Assembly: GCF_017315725.1 (NCBI RefSeq)
Contig: NZ_JAFLRG010000002.1
Coordinates: forward strand, 372,001 to 436,000
Length of the DNA stretch: 64,000 bases
Reading direction: 5' to 3'
Source: Trinickia acidisoli
GTDB taxonomy: Bacteria > Pseudomonadota > Gammaproteobacteria > Burkholderiales > Burkholderiaceae
The notes below the pieces were generated by a model. It made no database searches and had not been told where the DNA came from. It saw only the letters and a list, made by a program, of their open reading frames with translations. Position numbers and translations under genes: made by a program. Of this stretch, positions 43,124 to 52,534 are shown piece after piece (within the stretch, counting starts at the first letter, position 1; each line of letters opens with the position of its first letter).

Positions 43124-44302
43124 ATGGGCATGCCAACCATTACGCACGTGCGCGCCTTCACGGTTCGCGGCGGCGGTGCGGACTATCACGATCAGTCGGA
43201 CGGGCACTGGATCGACGATCACATTGCAACGCCGATGTCGCGCTACCCCGAATATCGCCAAAGCCGGCGCTCGTTCGGGATCAACGTGCTGGGCACGCTC
43301 GTCGTCGAAATCGAGGCGAGCGACGGCAACGTCGGCTTCGCGGTGACGACGGGCGGCGAAGTCGGCGCGTTCATCGTCGAAAAGCACCTCGCGCGATTTC
43401 TCGAAGGCCGTTGCGTGACCGACATCGAGACGATGTGGGATCAGATGTATTACGCGACGCTCTATTACGGGCGCAAGGGCATCGTGCTCAACACGATCTC
43501 GGGCGTTGATCTCGCGCTGTGGGATCTGCTCGGGAAGGTTCGTCAGGAGCCCGTTTTTCAATTGCTCGGCGGCCCGGTACGCGATGAACTCGTGTTCTAT
43601 GCGACGGGTGCGCGCCCCGATCTCGCGAAGCAGATGGGCTTTATCGGCGGCAAGCTGCCGTTGCAGCACGGCCCTGCGGAGAACGAAGAGGGTCTACGCA
43701 AGAACCTCGATACGCTCGCGGAAATGCGCAATCGCGTCGGCGACGACTTCTGGCTGATGCTCGATTGCTGGATGAGTCTCGACGTGCGCTATGCGACGCG
43801 CCTCGCGCACGCCGCGCATGAATACGGGCTGAAATGGATCGAGGAATGCCTACCGCCCGACGACTATTGGGGCTATGCGGAGCTTCGCCGCAATGTGCCG
43901 CGCGGCATGATGGTATCCACGGGCGAGCACGAAGCCACGCGTTGGGGCTTCCGCATGCTGCTGGAAATGGGGTGCTGCGATCTGATTCAGCCGGATGTGG
44001 GCTGGTGCGGCGGCTTGACCGAGTTGATGAAGATCTCGGCGCTTGCCGATGCGCACAACGTCATGGTGGTGCCGCATGGTTCGTCGGTCTACAGCTACCA
44101 TTTCGTCGTGACGCGGCACAACTCGCCGTTTGCGGAGTTTCTGATGATGGCGCCGCAGGCGGATCGCGTGGTGCCGATGTTTACGCCGCTGTTGCTCGAC
44201 GAACCCGTTCCGGTCAACGGACGGATGAAAGTACCGGATACGCCCGGCTTCGGCGTGCGCCTCAATCCGGAGTGCGCGCTCGTGCGCCCTCATACACATT
44301 GA
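43124..44302 (+). CDS. rhmD: L-rhamnonate dehydratase
   Basis: A 392-residue enolase-superfamily enzyme dehydrating L-rhamnonate to 2-keto-3-deoxy-L-rhamnonate. Diagnostic segments: HWIDDHIATPMSRYPEYR at about 28-45, which caps the active site; metal ligands in LMLDCWM, WIEECLPPDD and STGEHEATRW; and the catalytic histidine in VVPHGSSVY. Length and motifs match RhmD. Eight T residues lie between the ribosome site and the ATG. Confidence 0.93.
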   Translation: MGMPTITHVRAFTVRGGGADYHDQSDGHWIDDHIATPMSRYPEYRQSRRSFGINVLGTLVVEIEASDGNVGFAVTTGGEVGAFIVEKHLARFLEGRCVTDIETMWDQMYYATLYYGRKGIVLNTISGVDLALWDLLGKVRQEPVFQLLGGPVRDELVFYATGARPDLAKQMGFIGGKLPLQHGPAENEEGLRKNLDTLAEMRNRVGDDFWLMLDCWMSLDVRYATRLAHAAHEYGLKWIEECLPPDDYWGYAELRRNVPRGMMVSTGEHEATRWGFRMLLEMGCCDLIQPDVGWCGGLTELMKISALADAHNVMVVPHGSSVYSYHFVVTRHNSPFAEFLMMAPQADRVVPMFTPLLLDEPVPVNGRMKVPDTPGFGVRLNPECALVRPHTH

Positions 44303-44310
44303 GCAGGCAT

Positions 44311-44367
44311 TGAGTCAGTATTGACGTATGGAGTCAATACTGACGCACTTGAGTCAACATTGACGCA
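44311..44367. repeat. Three near-identical 20-bp repeats between rhmD and rhamnose dehydrogenase gene
   Basis: GTCAGTATTGAC (44314), GTCAATACTGAC (44333) and GTCAACATTGAC (44353) recur every 19-20 bp, each preceded by GA. The first two are exact reverse complements of each other, and each unit is close to the palindrome GTCAATATTGAC. They could be tandem operators, a hairpin attenuator, or a recent repeat expansion. Confidence 0.75.
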
Positions 44368-44402
44368 TTGAGCTGCCGACGACAAGGCGCAAGGAGAAGC
44401 AG

Positions 44403-45185
44403 GTGTTACTCGAAAGCAAGGTGGCGATCGTCACCGGAGGATCGCGCGGGATCGGCCGCGCCATTGCCGTTGCCTGTGCGCGCGAGGGCGCCGACGTCGT
44501 GATCAATTACTGGGGCGAGAACGACGCGTCGTATGGGCGCCGCTCGGCGATCGATGAGGTGGTCGGCGAGATCGAGGCGCACGGCCGCCGCGCGATCGCG
44601 GTTGAAGGCAACGTTGCGCTCCCGCAAACGGGCATCGATCTCGTCCGCCATGCGGTCGATGCGTTCGGCAAGGTCGACGTGCTTGCGAGCAATGCCGGCA
44701 TCTGTCCGTTTCACGCGTTCCTCGATATGCCGCCGTCCGTACTCGAACGGACCGTGGGCGTGAATCTGAATGGCGCGTTCTATGTTACGCAAGCCGTGGC
44801 GCGACAAATGAAGGAACAAGGAACGGGTGGTTCGATCGTCGCGACCAGTTCGATCAGCGCGCTCGTGGGCGGCGGCATGCAGACGCATTACACGCCGACC
44901 AAAGCCGGTGTGCATTCGCTGATGCAGTCGTGCGCCATCGCGCTCGGGCCGCATGGCATCCGTTGCAATTCGGTGATGCCGGGCACGATCGCGACCGACC
45001 TCAATGCAGACGATTTGGCCGACGTCGAGAAGCGTGCCTATTTCGAGCGGCGCATTCCGCTCGGCAGACTAGGCGCGCCGGACGAGGTGGCCGATTGCGT
45101 GGTGTTCCTCGCATCGGATCTCGCCCGCTATGTCACGGGCGCGGCGTTGCTCGTCGACGGAGGTTTGTTCGTCAATCTTCAATGA
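44403..45185 (+). CDS. L-rhamnose 1-dehydrogenase (SDR)
   Basis: A 260-residue short-chain dehydrogenase oxidising L-rhamnose to L-rhamnono-1,4-lactone with NAD(P)+. Motifs: GGSRGIGRAIA, SNAGICPFHAFLDMP, catalytic Tyr and Lys in THYTPTKAG, and the ending LLVDGGLFVNLQ, all as remembered for Azotobacter-type L-rhamnose dehydrogenases (LRA1). GTG start after AAGGAG. The 3' end overlaps the convergent LysR gene by 7 bp. Confidence 0.88.
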   Translation: MLLESKVAIVTGGSRGIGRAIAVACAREGADVVINYWGENDASYGRRSAIDEVVGEIEAHGRRAIAVEGNVALPQTGIDLVRHAVDAFGKVDVLASNAGICPFHAFLDMPPSVLERTVGVNLNGAFYVTQAVARQMKEQGTGGSIVATSSISALVGGGMQTHYTPTKAGVHSLMQSCAIALGPHGIRCNSVMPGTIATDLNADDLADVEKRAYFERRIPLGRLGAPDEVADCVVFLASDLARYVTGAALLVDGGLFVNLQ

Positions 45186-46144
45186 CCGCTGCGATCGGGC
45201 GCATCCGCAATCGGTTGGGAAAATCGACGCAACAAGCTGACGAAGTGGTGCGCTGCCTCGGGCAGGGCTTCTTCTTTACGCGTGAGGATGCCGTAGCCCG
45301 GCAGGCTCTTGCCGATTTCGAGCGGGAGCGGGACGAGCAGTTTTCCGCGCACGTGATCGCGCACGACGGATTCGGGCAGCATCGCGATCGCGTCGTACGT
45401 TTCGATGAGTTGCAAGGTGGCGAATATCGAGCCGCACTCGATCATGTTCGATGGCGTATTGAGGTCGGCTTGCGCGAGCTCTTCCTCGAACAGCACGCGG
45501 GCCGGGCTCGTGACGGGCTGCGCAACCCACGGCCACTCGACCAGCTCCGCCAACGATACCGAGTCGCGACGCGCGAGCGGATGATGCGCTCGCACCACGA
45601 GCACGAGCGTTTCGCGGGCCAGCGGTTCGAAGTGGAAGTCGTTGTGTTGCAGCGAAGTGGTCAGGCGCGCCAGTGCGAGATCGATCTCGCGGCGGTACAG
45701 CAGTTGCACGATCTGATCGCTCGTCTCGCCGAGGATACGCACGTTCAGGCGCGGCCGCTCGGTTTTGAGCGCCGCGACGGCGAGCGCGAGGACGTCGGGC
45801 GCGGCGCCCATGATCGCGCCGACCGTCAATTGGCCGTGGCCGCCCTTGCGTTTGACGTCGAGATCCTCGGCGAAGCGGGTCAGCTCCGAGAGCGCGCGGC
45901 GGGCATAGGCAAGGACGACGGCGCCCAGTGCGGTGGGCGTCATGCCGCGCGCGTTGCGCTCGAAGAGTTGGAAGCCGAACGCCTCTTCGACGTCGCCGAG
46001 CATGCGGCTCGCACTGGGTTGCGCGACGTTGATCTGATCGGCGGCTTGGTGCACGTTGCGCACGTCGTCGAGTGCGACGAGCAGCGCGAGATGCTTGAAC
46101 TTGAGCCGATTGACGAGGGAGAGGGCTGCAGCGTGCGGGGTCAT
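45179..46144 (-). CDS. LysR-family regulator of the rhamnose locus
   Basis: A 321-residue LysR regulator: N-terminal helix-turn-helix (VHQAADQINVAQPSASRMLGDVE, about 30-52) and a periplasmic-binding-protein-like effector domain. It is divergent from rhaM and the transporter operon, with a 127-bp shared intergenic region, so it probably controls the rhamnose genes in response to an intermediate. The ATG at 46144 gives the family's standard length; 46234 would reach into the promoter. Confidence 0.88.
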   Translation of the reverse strand: MTPHAAALSLVNRLKFKHLALLVALDDVRNVHQAADQINVAQPSASRMLGDVEEAFGFQLFERNARGMTPTALGAVVLAYARRALSELTRFAEDLDVKRKGGHGQLTVGAIMGAAPDVLALAVAALKTERPRLNVRILGETSDQIVQLLYRREIDLALARLTTSLQHNDFHFEPLARETLVLVVRAHHPLARRDSVSLAELVEWPWVAQPVTSPARVLFEEELAQADLNTPSNMIECGSIFATLQLIETYDAIAMLPESVVRDHVRGKLLVPLPLEIGKSLPGYGILTRKEEALPEAAHHFVSLLRRFSQPIADAPDRSGH

Positions 46145-46271
46145 GAAGTGATTCGCTTTCTGGATCGCCCAATCATGAGAACGGATTGGTTTGTTATCGC
46201 TCGGCGAATTATAGTCCCTGCAACGCTGATGCAAAGCAAAGAAATCGGCTTAAAAAAGTGGGAGACACGAG

Positions 46272-46586
46272 ATGGAGACGATTGCGTTCCGAATGGTCCT
46301 CAATCAAGGGCAACGCGAGGAGTACAAGCGGCGTCATCGCGACATTTGGCCCGAACTCGTCGATACGCTGCGCGAGGCGGGTATACGCGACTACTGGATC
46401 TTCCTCGACGATGCGACCGACCATTTGTTCGCCGTGCTCAAGCGTGACAGCGGTCACAAGATGGATCAGCTCGTACGCGACGATGTGATGCGCAAGTGGT
46501 GGGCGTTCATGTCCGACATTATGTTGACGGGATCGGACGGCGCACCCGCGCAGAAGCCGCTCGTTCCGCTCTTCTATCTTCCCTGA
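46272..46586 (+). CDS. rhaM: L-rhamnose mutarotase
   Basis: A 104-residue ferredoxin-like protein interconverting alpha and beta L-rhamnose. It has FRMVLNQGQREEYKRRH with the catalytic histidine, IWPELVDTLREAGIRDYWIFLD, and MDQLVRDDVMRKWWAFMSDIM. GGGAGA precedes the ATG. First gene of the plus-strand unit leading to the lactonase and transporter. Confidence 0.93.
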   Translation: METIAFRMVLNQGQREEYKRRHRDIWPELVDTLREAGIRDYWIFLDDATDHLFAVLKRDSGHKMDQLVRDDVMRKWWAFMSDIMLTGSDGAPAQKPLVPLFYLP

Positions 46587-46604
46587 CGGCAAAGGAGCGG
46601 CACC

Positions 46605-47522
46605 ATGCAAGTGGTCGATCCGCATGTGCATTTCTGGGATCTGCGCACGCATCGCTATCCGTGGCTCGAGCAGCCCGGTACATCGTTCGTCGGCGACGCG
46701 GCTGCGCTGAAGCACGATTATTTGCCCGACACCCTGTTGAACGAGGCCGGCGAAATCGAGGTGCTGAAGGTCGTTCACGTCGAAGCCAATCATGATCCCG
46801 CGAATCCGGTCGAAGAAACGCGCTGGTTGCAGTCGCTCGCCGATGGTGCGCACGAGGCGCACGGTGTACACGGTTCTCCCAGGGCATTGCCGAACGCGAT
46901 CGTCGCCTGGGCCGACTTGAGTGCGCCGGATGCGGAAGCGACGCTTGCCGCGCACGCGGCATTCGCGAACACGCGTGGCATCCGGCAGATCCTGAACGTG
47001 CATGCCGATCCGCTGTACGGCTACGTTGACCGGCACTTCATGCGCGATCCCGTTTGGCTCGACCACGTTGGGCTGCTCGCGCGTTACGGGCTTTCGTTCG
47101 ACCTGCAACTCTATCCGTCGCAAATGCGGGAGGCTGCGCAACTCGCGCGTCGGCATCCAGATATCCAATTCGTGCTCAATCACGCCGGCATGTTCGTCGA
47201 TCGCGATAGTTTGGCCGGATACCGAGCGTGGCGCGATGGATTGCGGCTGCTGTCGTCGTGCCCGAACGTCGCGGTAAAGATCAGCGGTCTCGCGATGTTC
47301 GACCATCTATGGACCGTCGAAAGCCTGAGGCCTTATGTACTCGAAGCGATCGATGCATTCGGCACCGAGCGCGCGATGTTCGCGTCGAATTTTCCGGTCG
47401 ATCGCCTGTTCGGCAGCTATGAGGCGCTATGGCATGCGTATGCGCGGATCGTCGTGGGGGCGAGCGACAGCGAGCGCACCGCGCTTTTTAGAAGCAACGC
47501 CGAACGCATCTATCGCATTTAG
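46605..47522 (+). CDS. Amidohydrolase-family lactonase, probable L-rhamnono-1,4-lactonase
   Basis: A 305-residue TIM-barrel hydrolase of the COG3618 amidohydrolase family. The first metal motif is HVH at 7-9 (VDPHVHFWDL); NHAG near residue 187 supplies another ligand. Relatives hydrolyse sugar lactones. Between the mutarotase and the transporter, and with no other lactonase nearby, it is the best candidate for the LRA2 step. Eighteen bp follow the rhaM stop. Confidence 0.85.
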   Translation: MQVVDPHVHFWDLRTHRYPWLEQPGTSFVGDAAALKHDYLPDTLLNEAGEIEVLKVVHVEANHDPANPVEETRWLQSLADGAHEAHGVHGSPRALPNAIVAWADLSAPDAEATLAAHAAFANTRGIRQILNVHADPLYGYVDRHFMRDPVWLDHVGLLARYGLSFDLQLYPSQMREAAQLARRHPDIQFVLNHAGMFVDRDSLAGYRAWRDGLRLLSSCPNVAVKISGLAMFDHLWTVESLRPYVLEAIDAFGTERAMFASNFPVDRLFGSYEALWHAYARIVVGASDSERTALFRSNAERIYRI

Positions 47523-47534
47523 GTTCGACGCGCT

Positions 47535-47594
47535 GAGCACATTGAGCACATTGAGCACATTGAGCACATTGAGCACATTGAGCACATTGAGCAA
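47535..47594 (+). repeat. 9-bp tandem repeat (GAGCACATT)n
   Basis: Six perfect copies of GAGCACATT run from 47535 to 47588, with a further partial copy to 47594, filling the gap between the lactonase stop and the ribosome site of the ABC ATPase gene. The related ACATTGAGCA occurs at the end of rhmD. Copy number can change by slippage without affecting a reading frame. Confidence 0.95.
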
Positions 47595-47616
47595 GACATA
47601 AAAGACGGAGACGAAT

Positions 47617-49148
<1,532 letters not shown>

Positions 49149-49152
<4 letters not shown>

Positions 49153-50192
49153 CCATTCGAGCCGATACGATGCATCGAGACAATCCCTCAGTCGTGCCAT
49201 CGCTTCCGGGCTGGATCGCGCATCTGGCCAAGAGCCGGGAAACCGCGCTGTTCGTCGTGCTCATCGCGCTGGTTGCGTGCACGGGGCTCGCGCGTCCGCA
49301 GTTTCTGAACATGCAGAATCTGCGTGACGTATTGCTCAACGTTTCCGTCATCAGCCTGCTGACCGCGGGCATGACGGTCGTGATGCTCATGCGGCACATC
49401 GATCTGTCGGTCGGGTCGGTCGTCGGCATCAGCGCGTACGGCGTGGGTTGCCTGTTCGTGACATTTCCGCATATGCCGGTCGTCGTCGCGCTCGCAGCCG
49501 GCGTCGGCATCGGCATGCTCGCGGGATCGGTCAATGCCGTGCTCGTCGCGCTCGGGCGCGTGCCGTCGCTCGTCGCGACGCTGTCCACGCTCTATATCTT
49601 CCGCGGCGCGGACTACGCGTGGGTCAATGGCGGCCAGATCAACGCCAGCAGCTTGCCCGACGCGTTCTCGAAACTTGCGACCGGCTCGGTGCTCGGGATA
49701 CCGGTGCTTGCCGTGATCGCCGCGGTCGTGCTGAGCGGGCTTGGGGTTTACCTCAAGCAGTTTCGAGGCGGCCGCGAGCACTATGCGATCGGCTCGAATC
49801 CCGAAGCCGCGCGGCTCGCGGGCATTCAGGTCGAACGTCGCTTGATGGGCGGGTTTCTGATCTCGGGCGCCGTCGCCGGCCTGGCGGGGGCATTGTGGCT
49901 GGCGCGCTTCGGCACGGTCGACGCGAGCACGGCAAAGGGCATCGAGTTGCAGGTCGTCGCCGCCGCCGTCGTCGGCAGCGTGGCCATCAACGGCGGCTCC
50001 GGCACGATTCTCGGCGCGACGCTCGGCGCGTTGGTATTGGGCGTCATCAGCATCGCGCTGGTGGTGCTGCGCATCTCTCCATTTTGGGAGCAGGCGATCC
50101 AGGGCGCGCTGATCGTAGCCGCCGTCGCGATCGATACGCTGCTTGCCCGTTCCCTGGCAAAACGCATGATGAGGAAACGTGACCATGGCTAA
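49149..50192 (+). CDS. Rhamnose ABC importer permease 1
   Basis: A 347-residue CUT2-class permease with about nine to ten hydrophobic segments and the class motif GEID-like region HIDLSVGSVVGIS plus GSNPEAARLAGI. It overlaps the ATPase stop (ATGA) and the next permease start, so the transporter genes are translationally coupled. One of two non-identical permeases forming the channel, as in RhaP/RhaQ. Confidence 0.9.
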
Positions 50193-51192
50193 CATCGCTA
50201 AGCCCGGCGAGGTGCGCAAGCGTGCCGTCCACTTGAGCTGGGAGGTGCTGCTCGCGGTCATCCTCATCGGATCGCTGGTGCTCGGGCGTGTGCTGTCGTC
50301 CGTCTTCCTGGAAGCGGACAACCTCAGCAACATCTTGCTCGACATCACCGAGATCTCGCTGATGGCACTGCCGATGACCTTCATCATCGTGACGGGCGAG
50401 ATCGATCTGTCGGTGGCATCCGTGCTCGGCGCATCGAGCGCGCTGATGGGCGTGCTCTGGCATGCGGGGCTGCCGATGCCCTGGGCGATGGCGCTCGCGA
50501 TTGCCGGCGGCGCGGCGGCCGGCTTCCTGAACGGTTGGATCATCGTGCGGCTGAACTTGCCGTCGCTTGCGGTGACGATCGGCACGCTCGCGCTGTTTCG
50601 CGGCCTCGCCTATGTGTTGCTGGGCGATCACGCCGTGGCGGATTTCCCGGCATCGTATACGGCCTTCGGCATGAACGCGCTCGGTTCGACCTTCATTCCG
50701 CTGCCGTTCACGATCGTCATCGTCGGCGCGGTGTTGTTTGCCGTCGTGCTGCATGCGACGCCGTTCGGCCGCAGCCTCTATGCGATCGGCGCCAATCCCT
50801 CGGCCGCGCGCTTCTCCGGCATCGACGTCGAGAAGATCAAGCTCCGGCTGTTCGTTTTGTCCGGGATCGTGAGCGCGATCGCCGGCATCGTCTTCACGCT
50901 GCGCTTCACGAGCGCGCGCGGCGACAACGGCGAAGGTTTCGAGCTCGCCGTGATCGCCGCGGTGTTGTTCGGTGGTGTCAGCATTTTCGGCGGACGGGGT
51001 TCGCTGTACGGCGTGCTGCTGTCGCTGCTGATCGTTGGTGTACTCAGGAATGCGTTGACGCTCGTCGACGTATCGAGCGAGACGCTGACGATCGTGACCG
51101 GATTGCTTTTGCTGTCGTCCGTCCTGATCCCCAATCTCGTTGCAGGCTGGCGAGCGCGCAAGGACAGGCTGCATGCGGCGACGCAGCGCTGA
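50185..51192 (+). CDS. Rhamnose ABC importer permease 2
   Basis: A 335-residue second CUT2 permease with EIDLSVASVLGASSAL and IGANPSAARFSGIDV, the two conserved landmarks of the class. ATG 50185 follows GAGGAAA; the GTG at 50179 is an alternative. It overlaps the first permease by 8 bp. Confidence 0.9.
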   Translation: MANIAKPGEVRKRAVHLSWEVLLAVILIGSLVLGRVLSSVFLEADNLSNILLDITEISLMALPMTFIIVTGEIDLSVASVLGASSALMGVLWHAGLPMPWAMALAIAGGAAAGFLNGWIIVRLNLPSLAVTIGTLALFRGLAYVLLGDHAVADFPASYTAFGMNALGSTFIPLPFTIVIVGAVLFAVVLHATPFGRSLYAIGANPSAARFSGIDVEKIKLRLFVLSGIVSAIAGIVFTLRFTSARGDNGEGFELAVIAAVLFGGVSIFGGRGSLYGVLLSLLIVGVLRNALTLVDVSSETLTIVTGLLLLSSVLIPNLVAGWRARKDRLHAATQR

Positions 51193-51280
51193 GTGCGGGC
51201 CGATCGGCAAAAGCGATATCGAAGAGACCGGACGATCGGTCCGGTCATTCAAAGTGGAAGGAGCTATGAGGAGACATATG

Positions 51281-52288
51281 ATGCAACAACCCTTGCGTAC
51301 CGCGGCGGCGGCGACTCTCGTCGGCGTTCTGCTCGGATTCGCTTCCGTGGCGGGTGCGGCCAGCATCAAGGACGGTCTGAAGATCGCCTTCGTGCCCAAG
51401 CAGATCAACAATCCCTACGAAGTGACGGCCGATAACGGCGGCATGGCCGCGATCAAGGAGTTCAAGGGAGACGGCAAGGTCGTCGGCCCGTCGGATGCGG
51501 GCGCGTCGTCGCAGGTTCAATACATCAATACGTTGACGACGCAGCGCGTAAACGCGATCGTGATCGCCGCAAACGATCCGAATGCCGTCGTGCCTTATTT
51601 GAAGCGTGCGATGGCATCCGGTATCAAGGTCGTCACCTTCGATTCGGATTCGGCCCCGGCCGGCCGCCAGATTTTCGTCAATCAGGCGAACGCGGAGGGC
51701 ATCGGCCGCGGCCAGATTCAGTTGGTGGCCAAGTTGATGGGTAATGAGGGTGAGTTTGCGATCCTCTCGGCCACGCCCAACGCAACCAATCAGAACACCT
51801 GGATCCAATGGATGAAGGAGGAACTGAAGAAGCCGCAATACGCGAAGATGAAACTCGTCAAGATCGCGTACGGCAACGACGACGATCAGCAGTCGTTCGT
51901 CGAAACCCAAGGCTTGCTCCAGGCTTACCCGAATCTGAAGGCGATCGTTGCGCCCACATCGGTTGGCCTTGCCGCCGCCGCTCGCTATATTTCGTCGTCG
52001 CCGAGCAAAGGCAAGGTTGCGGTAACGGGCCTCGGCACGCCGAACCAGATGCGCGAATTCGTCAAGAACGGCACGGTCAAGGCGTTCCAACTGTGGGATC
52101 CGGGTCAATTGGGATATTTGGCCGCCTATGCCGCCGCGAATCTCGCGTCGGGCGCGATCGACGGCAAGCCGGGCGAGACCTTTACGGCGGGCAAGCTCGG
52201 CAAGCGGACGATCGGCAAGGACGGCGAGGTGATTCTCGGACCGCCCACGACGTTCGATGCGAGCAACATCGACCAATTCAACTTCTGA
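51281..52288 (+). CDS. rhaS: Rhamnose ABC importer substrate-binding protein
   Basis: A 335-residue periplasmic binding protein of the sugar-binding PBP type I class. The signal peptide ends at VAGAA (about residue 27), then SIKDGLKIAFVPKQINNPYE. Tandem ATGs at 51278 and 51281 follow GGAG at 51270; an ATG at 51266 is also possible but badly spaced from AAGGAG. Last gene of the transport unit; a strong hairpin follows at once. Confidence 0.9.
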   Translation: MQQPLRTAAAATLVGVLLGFASVAGAASIKDGLKIAFVPKQINNPYEVTADNGGMAAIKEFKGDGKVVGPSDAGASSQVQYINTLTTQRVNAIVIAANDPNAVVPYLKRAMASGIKVVTFDSDSAPAGRQIFVNQANAEGIGRGQIQLVAKLMGNEGEFAILSATPNATNQNTWIQWMKEELKKPQYAKMKLVKIAYGNDDDQQSFVETQGLLQAYPNLKAIVAPTSVGLAAAARYISSSPSKGKVAVTGLGTPNQMREFVKNGTVKAFQLWDPGQLGYLAAYAAANLASGAIDGKPGETFTAGKLGKRTIGKDGEVILGPPTTFDASNIDQFNF

Positions 52289-52295
52289 TCGACTG

Positions 52296-52359
52296 ACCCG
52301 CGCAATGTCACGCGCCCCGGCCCGCATACGGCCGGGGCGCGTCGCATTGCGCGGGTTTT
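52296..52359 (+). terminator. Long bipartite hairpin terminator after rhaS
   Basis: Two perfect 12-bp stems are nested: ACCCGCGCAATG with CATTGCGCGGGT (52296-52307 and 52345-52356) and CGCGCCCCGGCC with GGCCGGGGCGCG (52311-52322 and 52330-52341), separated by a 3x3 internal loop. A run of four T (52356-52359) closes it. It ends the rhamnose transport operon. Confidence 0.88.
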
Positions 52360-52534
52360 CGGTTTACGGCGTTTTGACATTTGCGTGCCGACAGTAGAAT
52401 ATTGCTTCGAAAAACCGCCGTAGCGGTGTAGCGAGCGCGTCGCGGGGTGAAATTGCGTATTTTCGTCACTTCGTGCGGTTCGGAACTTGCTACTCGCTAA
52501 CGTGCCATTTGCGTGGGTTTCAACGGGGCAAGCT

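Noticed and set aside
43110..43124. T8 tract before rhmD as a terminator or slippage site
   Set aside because: No stem precedes it and it lies between a good ribosome site and the ATG, outside the coding frame.
44930..46447. 505-aa plus-strand frame through the LysR gene
   Set aside because: Antisense to a well-formed LysR protein and out of frame with the rhamnose dehydrogenase.
47535..47594. CRISPR-like interpretation of the 9-bp repeats
   Set aside because: The repeats are contiguous with no spacers and far too short; it is a simple tandem repeat.
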